From NCBI GenBank assembly GCA_016800925.1, contig JABCPU010000594.1, positions 1 through 36,295 on the forward strand: a stretch of DNA of 36,295 nucleotides, given 5' to 3'. The notes below the pieces were generated by a model. That model worked only from the letters and a program-made list of their open reading frames with translations, was not told the DNA's origin and made no database searches. This document shows, piece after piece, positions 10,902 through 21,517 of the stretch (the first letter of the stretch is position 1; every line of letters starts with the position of its first letter). Source of the stretch: Suillus spraguei (lineage: Eukaryota; Basidiomycota; Agaricomycetes; Boletales; Suillaceae). Made by a program: the position numbers and the translations under genes.

Positions 10902-13099
10902 TTCCTGATCATGATACTTGTGATACACTTCATACTTTTTGAGATGCAGCATTCTTTAGTCGACCATGAGATATTATGATACAAAAGTAATTTCGCTATG
11001 AGCAAATGAGGCCCGACGTGCATCAATGAAACCACATATCTTGTCTGAACTCGCTCATCAATGCATCCAACATGGACGACAGTGAAGTCTGACTATTTGG
11101 TACGCTACAGCTGATTAAATGGACGGCTGACAAGCTTCCCAGTGGAGATAGTTAGCTTTTGAGACATGACACCCTGCGCCATTGGTGCGTAGCAAGGGTG
11201 TATAGGTACCTACGCAACTGGTTTGTTTTTTTCCCCGATCGAGAGGGCATTGTGAATCAGTCGAGCGAGTAGTTCAAGGAATGATAGGCCTGCATCATGC
11301 CAGTAACAACAGACCATACCCGCGCAACCTGTAGAACTCGACTAGCCAAGTGCGTCCTGTATTAATTCTAACTGGGAAGTCAACGATTAAATGGGCTCCT
11401 AGTCAGTCCGTCCAAACTCACCTTGATGTCATCAAAAACCTTGGCAAGGCCGCCTTCTCGCCCTTCTAGCTGGGCGTTGTTGATCGAACGACTTGGCGTT
11501 TGGATTGCTACGTATTCCGGAACATGCCGTTCAGGTACTCAAACGCTGAGGCAAACTCACTTTTCGGGTTGTTCGAATTTCGGTACGACCTGACATGCAG
11601 CGTCCGGCTTTATTAATATTATCCAGAGATCATGCAGGGAAATCGTGTTTCTGGAAAGAAAGGTGCGTGGACTATCTACCTATAATCTGAATACATACAT
11701 TTACACCTTTAGAAAGCGTTGACAGGATATCGACTCTCGTCGTCTTTGGCGAAGCACGCATGACAGCTGCGGAGGGAGCGAAGGAGGAGCATGTAAGAGC
11801 CAGACTCTGGAGACCGGAGGACACGAGCCAATGACAATGATGAGGATAAGCTAGTGAGTACGCTTAAAATCGATCGGCGAAACTTTGCAGCCCAATTTGA
11901 ACCCGATTACCACGTATTCGGGACCTCTGATTCTTGAAATCATCACCTAAGACAACCAACGCCACAAGGTCATTGTCCTTTATACCGTCGAACCTTTTCT
12001 CACAATTAATGACATTCTTAGGGCATATTGGTGTCGGAAGCACGAAGGAATAGGCTTCATCTGCAGTACGAGGTGATCCTGAGCCAGCCTGACGGAATAT
12101 TAATGATTCTTTCATCACGCAATCCAAGGGGCAAACTTAAATTGTTGTGGAATTCGTGGGTCGTCAGGACCGAGACACCTGCACGCCTTGCAAAGGAACA
12201 TGGATGACTATGTAAAAAATCAGTCATTGTTCTCTGCGCGGAGCGCGCAAGAGCATCGACGGCAAATAACCACTCCAGGGCTGCGAAGGGAGAAGAATTG
12301 TGATCTGGTGAAATTCTGCATGCTGGAAGGTGAATTGAATCCTGCTGTTGGACACGTGTCAGGGTCACTGCAGCTGCTTTTGAAAACTAGTCGCTGTGGA
12401 ACGTGATTAGAATTGACGCTCGTATGTACACATCAGGTTGGCCCCATCAAGCATGCTTTTCAGGTGCCAGCATTCCGGGAGTCATGGGTACTCCGTTACC
12501 ATTCTGAAGTACTTTGGCTCCTAAATCTTGAGAAGGGTGAGGCACGTGTATTGGAGCAGGTATCGAGACCTCCATCATTACTCAATAATCCCTTAGCTCA
12601 TGTATGATCTGAAGGTCAAATACAATGCTGTAGCACGCCTGCTAGCGCCCACGCCAACCATAGAGACCCTGCTTCTCACTTTTCCATTTCTAATGTGGCC
12701 CACTCATATTCAACCTCGCCCGTGCGTGCCATCCACCTGGCAACTATTATACACAACAACCACGTCCTCCCTGCAGTCTCCCGCAGCCCACGCGCTTAAC
12801 CTCCACCTGACTCCACACCTCGTTACTCTGCGCTGGCGCCCATGCCAATGCATAATGCATGACTTCCCACGATCATTGTGCGTGTCCGTCCATGATTTCC
12901 CCTGCAGCACGGCTCAACTGCATCACCAACTTTGAGATACAAGGTGATTGTATTCACGTCACCGGCTGTTTGGTAGTGGTAAGTAAGTGGTCATTGTTGT
13001 GTTAGATTCTATCGTTTCATTTGCCCGTTCTCGATAACGCTACTAACACATTTGCTTTTGCTGTGATCTTCACATTGGTGAGCAGCCTGCGCTTGCTTT
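10902..13099. repeat. Intergenic B-C: duplicated unit DNA, no gene seen
   Basis: About 11138-11290, with CACCCTGCGCCATTGGTGC and CCCCGATCGAGAGG, has a diverged direct copy downstream of gene C at 14925-15065. About 11920-12040 resembles 7861-7970, and 12163-12334 resembles the repeated block of the A-B gap. About 12640-12950 resembles 22400-22680 upstream of copy D, and 13010-13110 resembles 8825-8935 upstream of B. So the duplication unit was gene plus flanks, about 3.3-3.8 kb. Open frames here are short and lack codon structure. Confidence 0.55.
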
Positions 13100-14674
13100 T
13101 TGCTTAATATGTATATTGGTGTTTATTCACGCTCTATAGTTATAGTACACAGGACCCTAGCTGAGTATACTATGCTATGGACAATCATCTCCAGCTTCGT
13201 CCTCACTCTGTTCGCATGCACATACACTGCCATTCACACCAATATTTCGAATCTTGAAGCCAGTCCTTATCATAACCTACGGCGGCAACTTGGGATCATG
13301 ATGATGGTACTGATCACTCCTGAGCTGATCGTTGCATGGGCTATACGCCAGTGGCTCAGTGCCCGTCAAATTACAAGAGAGTTCAAGAAATTGGGGTATC
13401 CTAATATTGGTCCAGAGGCTGGAAGCGACTCAGAATTGCCAAGTGCTTTTGGAAACTCTGCATCTCACAATCTACTACACACGTCCTTGGTGGAAGAGCA
13501 GGACGTTGAGGCACCTAAGCAATGTGAAAATCCCTTCGTTCGTCTCTTAGTAATTGCTAAAGGTGTATTTTCTGTGTTAGTGTTTCTTCGGCGTTTCCCC
13601 CGTGCTCTTGCGAGGTGGGCCAAAAGATCGATCAAAGCTTGTTTCTCAAAGCATTCTGAAGGTAAGCCCCACTCGTGCTCACCTAAACGTTGACTCATGC
13701 GCATCCTTAGATTACACGTGGACTGAAATGCACAGCTTCTTTGTGCTCATGGGTGGTTTCATGCTCTACGTGGACAGGAAACCCTACCTTACACTACGCT
13801 CCGATTACATTCTTCTCCTGATACGTAAAAAGTGTATCGACGTCCCTGACCTAACAGCAGAGCAAATCCGCGACAAGAGCAAAGGCAATGCGATATCGAA
13901 AGGACTGATAATCCTTCAGGTGGCCTGGTTTGTTATGCAGCTCATCACCCGCGTCATCTATCACCTCGAAATCACCCAGCTCGAAGTGGGAACACTCGCT
14001 TTTGCGGTTCTCAATTTCCTAACTTATGCTGTGTGGTGGAACAAGCCTCTCAATGTGCGACGTCCACATCCAGTGTACTGGAAGTCGACCGAGTCAAGGC
14101 CAGAGGATTACATTGAGTATGTACTATGCACCTCAACAATTATACCGCTGCTGATCATATCTGCCTTAGAATCGATGAAAATAACGAATTCGCTTCGTGG
14201 GGTTACTTGGCTCCACTCGTCGGCCCATGTCTAGAACTGATGGGCCTGCCTGGCATTCCCACATCTCGCAAGCTCCAAGTTCCAACATTTGATGGCAGCA
14301 TCGAATCTTCAGACAAGTTGATTCCTTTATGTCCTGGAATGTTTGTGGCAACCATATTTGGCGCCATCCATTGTATGGCTTGGTCTTTTGCCTTCCCCTC
14401 ATACCAGGAACGGGTGCTATGGCGCATAGGTACTATTGCTATAACTTCCGCGCCCTTTATTGGTGTTTTTGTATGGTTCGTATGGTCCCCTAGCTACGTG
14501 CAGAAACCACCACATAGGTTTAAGATCTTGACCTATATCATATATATCATATATATCGCGTTGTACACCACAGCTCGTGGCATACTCTTGGTACTTATGT
14601 TCACCACTTTACGCAGGCTTCCTCTTGACGCATATAAGGCGGTATCGTGGACTAGTTTGGTGCCGCACTTATAA
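13100..14674 (+). CDS. Membrane-protein gene copy C, only copy with an unbroken frame
   Basis: Exons 13100-13661, 13711-14116 and 14170-14674 total 491 codons with no stop. Introns are 49 and 53 nt and match introns 2 and 3 of the other copies. Two things differ. First, the signal-peptide part of exon 1 is gone: similarity to B starts only at CTATGGACAATC near 13173, and the new start (ATG 13100, 13109 or 13169) lies in former upstream DNA. Second, intron 1 of the paralogues has no usable splice sites here and is read through in frame, giving SDSELPSAFGNSASHNLLHT. The rest (MGGFMLYVDRKPYL, KGLIILQVAWFVM, FLTYAVWWNKPLNV, C-terminal spans) is conserved. Function unknown; whether it is expressed is open. 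Confidence 0.7.
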
Positions 14675-17547
14675 GTTCTTGATCATAGTACTTATAACAC
14701 ACTTCATGCTTTTCGATAGTATTCAAATGCGGAATTCTTGGGTCGACCATGAGCTATTCCAATACACAATTTATTTCGTTATGATCGCCGTGACATGACC
14801 TACACATGATCGAACAAAACCAAATATTGAACTCGCCCATCAATGAATCCAACATGGAAAAATAGGGCTGTCTGGTACACTGCGGCTGATGAAACGAACG
14901 GCTGATGTGTGGGTAGCAGCATTCCCAGTGGACGAGGGGACAGTTACTTTTGGAGACAGGACACCCTGCGCCATCGGTGCATAGTAAGGGTGTACCTACG
15001 AAACTAGTTTATTTTGACCCCGATCGAGAGGACATTGTGGATCAGTCTGAGCAAACTAAGTAGTTTAATGTGGATAACAGCGGGCCATACTACACGCGCA
15101 AGCTGTTCCCTGCAAGTCGGAGGGAAATATACGTGCAACTTGAACGGGACCGGTTCAGCTACAATTGAGATGAAAGGCCCATATATGCCAGGACTTCCCA
15201 ATTAGAGTGTCGATTATCCTGAAAGGTTTGAGATTCGTCCCCTGGATATTGTCTGTCAATATTGAAATGCACTAGTGCAGCTCTGGTAAGTCACTAAAAT
15301 ATTGTAACCCTCAAGTTCGCGGATGTGCAGCGCACACGGGTAAGGGATCAGGGCCTTCTTCCATCCCAAGATCATCTTCAAAACCACCAGTACGTTCCGA
15401 CGCACTCAATATCATCGATATAGACAGTAAGCTCGTTGCTAGTTCTTCTAAGTATGTGTCGCGATTGTATATTATACAAGTCCAGGGGATGATGGGAAGA
15501 TCAGGGAGGACCACATAAATCATGGCACTTGCATGAAATATCCGTAGTAGGGGCCGCCCGGTAACAAGGCTCATCCGCGCCGATAGAGTGCATGGCGCGT
15601 GATACTAGTGGGTGTTCATGTCAGGAAACCAAGTGTGTGGTCATTCAGCCAAAATCACACTTTGCTCACCTTGTTATTCTTGCGGATAAGACCATTTTTA
15701 AATGCCAGAACGACTGACCCAGGACAGTTGCTGTATGAATATCACTTCGTAGGTCTGAAGGCGAACGACCTGGAGTCTGAATATAAGCGTGTGTGATGTG
15801 ACAAAGATAAGAGGTTGGCGCCAGGCCTTACATAGATGCAATTGCGTTCATGTAATTTGGGAGTTTTGCTGAGGATCAGGATTAATGATACTAGTAGAGA
15901 AGTTGAGGAGAATGTGGAATCTTGTGATTAACCTGAAACGGTACGAACTAACTTTAAGGTTCGGGAATGTTAGGAGTGAGTTACACTTATCCGAGGCCGC
16001 GATAATCAGACTGTGGCGCAACCTGTCACACTCGTCAGAAATTGAATCACACCACTTTCAAGTTACGAACAGTCACATCAGCGCCGTTCAAACTGCGTGT
16101 ACGGCATTTAGATAAAGACCATTCACGTTCTACAACGCGGGATATGCAATCGAAGAAATACCTGCCACACTGGTCAAAAGGTTACTCCAGTCCCAGATGG
16201 CCAGAAGACATGCTGTTCATCACAACCAGACCATCCTGCACTTATCCGAGGGAGAGATGGGTGGACACACATCAGCATCAATGACGTCTCGTTGACCCTT
16301 TAGTAGAAGCGGTACCTTTGGCAGATACTTTGTATTAATAAGTCAGTTGTGTGCCAAATCGATCTGTACTGAGCTCGAACCCACAAATGCGGCGCCGATC
16401 GATGAGTCGAACGAATCGAATCATCGCAGGTTCGCGAAAGTCACACCTACCAAACCAGCAGTTGTCGAAAATCGGGCCATAACGAGACGTGGGATCCAAG
16501 ATAACCGTTGGAGTAGGGTGCAATGTCACGCGGATAAGGTGCAAGGTGCATTTAGATGAAAACAAAACGTACAAAGTGTTGAAAGTTTATGAACATACGC
16601 GAAGATCACATGTGTGATGCAGCGTTGTTCATATGGATGATGTCGTAGGTATAAATGAGTGGAGGCCAGAGCGTGATGGCGACAACATATTTGTGATTTG
16701 AGCAGTATGAACGGGGACGAAGTTAGAATTTGGACTTCACAAAAGGGGGTGGTTTTTGTCGAACGATAGTATTAAACTGAATCGCATATAGTATGGACAT
16801 CTAGAGGAGTGAGCAGCGGGCCTAGCGTTGAGTGGCAACAGACGACGTCAACGAAAGAATATGACTGTAAAGATGGGATCCTCAGTGTCTTGCATAGGCT
16901 TGAATACTCGTACCTGAAGTGACGCAACAACTTCAGATTACATAGCTGCCTCGACCCTTTTCGACGTGAGAAACCTGATGCATCAGAGTCAGGACAGTCG
17001 GCGAGTCTCACCGATGAAATACATGATCTTATTTTTGTACGATGATACCATATCATCATGACATACGAGCAAGGCGCGAGCTGAGGCAGTATTGAAAGAG
17101 AGAAAACAGGTTGAGATATTACAGTAGTCACTTGGGCGTGATGTTGAGCGCTTGAACATGTGTTGATAAGACCAACGCTCGGTGAAAATTAGACCTCAGG
17201 TTCATGAAGTAGACTCGTGACCAGTCTGGACTATGTCTCTGAGATATAAGAGCGATAATGCCCGGGTCGGGGAGGGGTACCTTGTGTAATCGTGTTTGTG
17301 AACCGATGTGTCATTACATAATGATATTACAGCCAAACCGAAGACCATAAGCATTGGCCGGGGTGTTGAACGATCTTCGGATTCGCGACCTCTAGTGAAA
17401 TTCGGGTTACTTATTCGACGCGAATATCTTTGGACTATCCCAATATTAGCGCAGGTATTACCCGAAGCGAAACAATTCATGGCTTGCCAAGACCCTTTTC
17501 TGATAAATATCAGGTGAGCGTCTTCTGTCGTAATTTTCCGTCTCGCC
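14675..17547. other. Long gap between copy C and squalene epoxidase, no gene recognised
   Basis: To about 15070 this is the duplicated downstream flank of copy C, shared with 11138-11290 and in part with 25130-25240 behind copy D. From there to 17547 I see only short open frames without family resemblance, on either strand. The promoter of the squalene epoxidase must lie in the last few hundred bases. Confidence 0.5.
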
Positions 17548-19146
17548 ATGCCCTCTACCTACGACGTGCTCATTGTCGGTGCCGGTGTAGCAGGTCCATC
17601 CCTTGCCTATTCCCTTGCCACAAAGACACATAACAAGCGGAGTGCTCCTCTCCGGATAGCTGTACTTGAACGTTCCTTGTCGAAACCAGACCGTATCGTC
17701 GCCGAATTGCTCCAGCCTGGTGGTGTTACCGCGCTTAAAAAGCTTGGTCTGGAGTCATGCCTCGAAGAAACTAACGCTGTTCCCTTGTTAGGTTACCACG
17801 TTTTACGAGGGGAGGAGGACATTTGCGCTTCATTTCCTGAAGGCCATGTCGCACAAGGTTTCGATCATGGGGCGTTTGTCATGGCCTTGCGCGACCGCGC
17901 ACGGCGAGCGCCCAATGTCGAAGTGATCGAGACCACAGTAACCGGTCTCATCGAGAACAAGGACACACATCGCGTGATAGGTGTTCTTGCCTCCCGAGCG
18001 GGTGGTCAGCCAGAGTCATACTTTGCTGACCTCGTCATTCTCGCGGAAGGCTCCTTATCCAAATTCAGAACTGCCATCCTCGGGAACATGCCGTATCAAC
18101 CTTCGCAACAGGATTATTTTGCAGGTCTGATTGTGAAAGACATGAAGCTGCCAATGCCCGGGTATGCTACTATGGTTATAATGAATAGCGTTGGACCGGT
18201 CGTCCTTTTTGAGCTTCCTAACAACGAATATCGGATGCTGGTAGAATTGAAACAGCCGCCGGCAGACCTCAAGGTGTGTAATTTTACCTTGTTGTGTGGT
18301 TGTGAACGCTATCAATATTGCAGGAACATATAGTGCGCGACATCATTCCTCACCTTCCATCATCGATCCGCGCGCCCATTCTCAAAACTCTGGAAACGTC
18401 ACGTGTACGACGAGTCCCGCATTATTATCTTCCGCCCACAAAGCAGGGAGTATCTAGTAAGGAAGGCGCATTTCTACTAGGCGACTCCTTAAATATGCGC
18501 CATCCACTAACTGCGGGTGGCATGACGGTGGCCTTGAATGACGTCTTCATCCTCTCTGATCTTCTGGCCCAAGTCAAGAACTTTGGCGACTGGGATGAAA
18601 TCTCGGACGTCCTCCAGAAGTGGCACCGCATGAGAAAACCACTCGCATACACTATCAATGCTATGAGCATGAGCTGGGCTGGCATATTTGCGGCCGAAGG
18701 TACGTCAATATTAGCTGTCGAATGTTCGAAGGCTTATGATTATCCATGTACGTAGGCGAAGCGTTGAACATTATGCAGGAAGGAGCGTTCAAGTTTTTCG
18801 GGAAAGGTGCCCAGTATTCCGAACAACCTATGTCAGGTCAGTAATATATTAAAATTCTCACGATCGCGCTGATATGGTCCCGAAATCCCTAGGATTACTC
18901 ACTCTCCGTCACTATTGACACGCAATTCTATTGCCATAGCGCTATACGCTATCTGGGTGTTGTTCACCCATCCCAGACCCGGAAATAAATCTGCTCCGCA
19001 TTTTTACGAATATCCATTACTTTTTGTTAAAGCACTGAACGTCGTAAGTCATCCAAAGTGCATTTTGAGATATGTTGACCAATTTTGTGGTATAGATATG
19101 GACTATAGGTTCCGTGATGGTGCCAGTGATGTGGGCGGAAATGTGA
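17548..19146 (+). CDS. ERG1: Squalene epoxidase (squalene monooxygenase), complete, five exons
   Basis: Converts squalene to 2,3-oxidosqualene using FAD, NADPH and O2, the first oxygenation of sterol and triterpenoid synthesis, at the ER membrane. Exons 17548-18273, 18324-18699, 18756-18840, 18893-19043 and 19096-19146 give 462 residues, a normal fungal length. Visible: an N-terminal Rossmann motif YDVLIVGAGVAGPSLA, VAELLQPGG, the FAD motif GDSLNMRHPLTAGGMTVALN, and C-terminal hydrophobic segments AIALYAIWVLFTHPRP and IWTIGSVMVPVMWAEM. Odd points: the Asp of the DG motif is Glu (ILAEGSLSKFR), and NMRHPLTGGG reads NMRHPLTAGG. Intron 3 must use donor GTAATA at 18841. The better-looking GTCAGT at 18836 gives a stop after SGLLTLRHY. 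It may be an extra paralogue rather than the housekeeping copy. Confidence 0.88.
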
Positions 19147-19819
19147 TGCCTATACAAAACATAGATGTGAATTAGCGTATAACCTCTTGCATTCACGCCA
19201 TCTCAGGTAGTAATAACTTTCAATAGCATGCCTCATGTACTGCGTCGTCTTCGATTAATTTATTCTTCTGTTGTACTCCAACTTCCAAGTTTAGCGTAGG
19301 CTTTGCAGTTGGTATAAAGCCATTGATTAACAACCGATATTGGGTCTGTTGTTGAAGCCACAACGGTTGACACTGATGCTCTGGTTTTTGTGTATGGCAA
19401 ATTGGCTGGTATTTGGGAACAACGTGCCACTTCAAGGTTTGCAACGTGGCGATTAATCACAAAAAGTGCGATGATCTTTGTCAACACCAAGGCTTTGAAA
19501 CGAGGAGGATGTGATATCAGAGATCGGTTGAGTGCTGAGCCTAGTCAAGAGATCAATTCCAGAGATCACATGACGTGCGCGAAGTTCGAAGCTCGAACCG
19601 AAAACACTGACTGTCGGACTTGCTGATCGACGAATGTGACATCTGCCCGTCTTCTGCTTCCATCAGGTGCGCAGATGTCACATTCTCTTCCTATAACATG
19701 GTCTTATCACCAATCAGCAAGCAGCATCGAAGTATACTCTGGTATGTGTTCGTTGTCAACATACCACGAGACAAGTAGCGAAAACGTCCAAATTCTAAAG
19801 TCCATACTAACCAGCGCTA
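19147..19819. other. Convergent intergenic region with a long perfect inverted repeat
   Basis: Lies between the 3' ends of the squalene epoxidase (plus) and the hydrolase (minus). No gene is seen. It holds the 15-bp inverted repeat at 19632-19685, described separately. Confidence 0.5.
19632..19685. repeat. Perfect 15-bp inverted repeat, 24-nt spacer
   Basis: GAATGTGACATCTGC at 19632-19646 is the exact reverse complement of GCAGATGTCACATTC at 19671-19685. It sits between two convergent genes. It could be a foldback-element footprint, a transcript 3'-end structure or a palindromic binding site. No direct repeat flanks it. Confidence 0.8.
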
Positions 19820-20778
19820 TCAATCTACCCTCAAAAAATCACCGATAGCCTTAAAGTAATAATCCCTATCCTCAAAGAACGCAATATGACTCTTCGCAAA
19901 CCTAACCCACTTAACCTTGGGTATTTTTTCGATGAAAGGAACAATCACATAGTCCTGAGCTCCCTCTTCTGGCCCATTCGTGACGAGTGTAGGACATGAA
20001 ATACGATGTAAGCGGTCAATCACAGACCATGTTCTCAATGTACCGGTTGTGTGAAACTGTGCGGGTCCCGACCTAAATTTAGGACTCAGTTCATAGTCCT
20101 CCGGAATTCAAGTGGCTGATATGCTTACATGGCATTCGACACGGTGGGATCTTCTTCCACGGAAGCAAACGCGGCAATTAGCTCTTCAGGCCAGGGTATT
20201 GTCTGGCATGTGTGCTTGTTCATAAAAACTTGGATGGCTGCTTGATACTCCGTCGATGAGACGGTGCCTTCTCTCTCATGTTTCAACACCATCTCCTTGA
20301 ACTCTACCGGGAAAGCTTCCAGATAACCCCGCATACTCTCTTCCCACAGCTGCTCCGAGGGTGGAGAGCTGGATATGACTAGACGATGAAGACCGGGAGG
20401 TTGACGCTGGGCGACGTAGTCAGCAGCCAGCATCCCTCCCCACGAGTGCCCCAGAAGGTCAAAGTCACTTCCGATACCGAGCTGGCCGAGAAGGTTGTCG
20501 AGCTCATCCATGAATAATTCTGGGGTCCAGAATTCAGCAGGTTTGTCACGAAGGTGAGTAGATTTTCCGATGCCGAGCTGATCATAGAAGATGACTGGGA
20601 TGCCATAGAGAGAATAAATTTCGGTATGCGATATCATATAGATGTGCGACATCCCGGGACCTCCATGAAGCGTAACAAGTGGCCGTTTGCCCGATTTGAG
20701 ATCACCGACAACGTTGTACCAGGTTTGGTATGTCTCGTTACCGACTTTGAAGTCGACAGTGCCTGTGGTACTATTCAT
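19820..20778 (-). CDS. Alpha/beta hydrolase, peptidase family S33 (proline iminopeptidase / amidase-like)
   Basis: Two exons, 20778-20129 and 20072-19820, with a 56-nt intron, encode 300 residues. The family removes N-terminal proline or hydrolyses amino-acid amides in the cytosol. Visible: the oxyanion motif LHGGPGMS (about residue 38), YDQLGIGKS, the nucleophile elbow GHSWGG (about residue 110), a cap domain, then GTLRTWSVIDRLHRI and a C-terminal SHIAFFED histidine motif. Where the family has a GRYDEAQD-like catalytic-acid motif, this protein reads GPEEGAQD, so the acid seems to be Glu. The histidine motif is also one residue shorter than the usual SSHMPH form. Substrate is uncertain. The 5' flank is duplicated at 25729. 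Confidence 0.85.
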
Positions 20779-20792
20779 TGGTGGAGTAGGCG

Positions 20793-21455
20793 GCGTTTTC
20801 TGGAATTACAATGGTCATTCTTCAAATAACGCTCGCTATAGCAGCGCGTGGGACTCTTCAATTGGACATGTGGAACCAAAAGCCTAAAGATCATCTACAG
20901 TGGGAGAAGATCGCACACAATAGCATTTTCTCTGGAGAGACGGAGATCCAGGTCTCCCATTATGAATACATTAGAATTCTTGGAACCCGCATCAGGTTTG
21001 AGGCCTGACAGAGGCCGATGATCTTGGAGGCATGCATCGGGTGTCGACGTTCATAATAGGGAGTACTTCCAAATGATCACTGATTCACATGATTCACGAT
21101 AATCACTACCACAGTTTACTGATCAGTTCGCCACCAAAATCATCTCCCACAGCTTGCCCACACCTTTGCGAGAATACGACTCACACAAATAACTTCCCTG
21201 CGATTCCAAATGCTGTCATACATGTGATCAATCCAGAGCAGGAAAATAATTTTCATGCTCTTGCAGCCACCAGTGGGTACCTCAAAGCGCAGAGTTGGAA
21301 CAAAATTCTTTGGAAATGAAGGCAGTGTGAAACAGAAATGGAGAAACCTCGGAAATGCTCAAAGCTCAGTAGTGGTATATATTTAGATGCTGGTGCGGGT
21401 ACTCATCCAGTGTCACAGATTGTTTTAGTGTAGGAGCGTTTGATATTGCTCACCC
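20793..21455. repeat. Left copy of a 0.65-kb direct repeat (hydrolase/MYND-gene intergenic plus MYND exons 1-2)
   Basis: Diverged direct repeat of about 25729-26418, with many shared 15-20 base blocks (TTTTCTGGAATTACA, CCGATGATCTTGGAGGCAT, AATAGGGAGTACTTC, GGAGAAACCTCGG, GATATTGCTCACC). It begins some 15 bp from the hydrolase start codon and ends at the MYND gene's second exon. The two copies bracket membrane-gene copy D. Confidence 0.85.
21176..21455 (+). pseudogene. 5' fragment of the MYND-finger gene (dead duplicate)
   Basis: Matches exons 1 and 2 of the gene at 26140 (PNAVIHVI, ALAATSGYLKAQS, CETEMEKPRKCSK). It is broken in several ways. The start codon is ACG (21176). The first zinc cysteine codon is TGA (21317-21319). 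The exon-1 donor reads CTCAGT instead of GTCAGT. Exon 2 has TGA for a Leu codon. Similarity stops after exon 2. It does keep the base that is missing from the right copy (CGGAAATGC). Confidence 0.75.
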
Positions 21456-21492
21456 GTAGCAATTAGGGCTCGTTCGGCAACCGGTCGTTTGC

Positions 21493-21517
21493 GTCCGTTT
21501 GGTTAAACCGGACGGAC
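21493..21517. repeat. 10-bp stem hairpin next to a possible transposon-like end
   Basis: GTCCGTTTGG (21493-21502), loop TTAAA, CCGGACGGAC (21508-21517). Ten pairs, two of them G-T. It is preceded at 21467 by GGGCTCGTTCGGCAACCGG, which recalls termini of hAT-type elements, but no matching second end was found. Confidence 0.5.

Noticed and set aside
14520..14565. TATATCATATATATCATATATATC run as a microsatellite or promoter
   Set aside because: It lies inside the open frame of copy C in a membrane-span codon run (YIIYIIYIAL), so it is a small in-frame expansion at most.
16340..16560. CGA-rich patch as a possible gene or tRNA
   Set aside because: Open frames on both strands are short. No tRNA-like stem set or family motif could be found.
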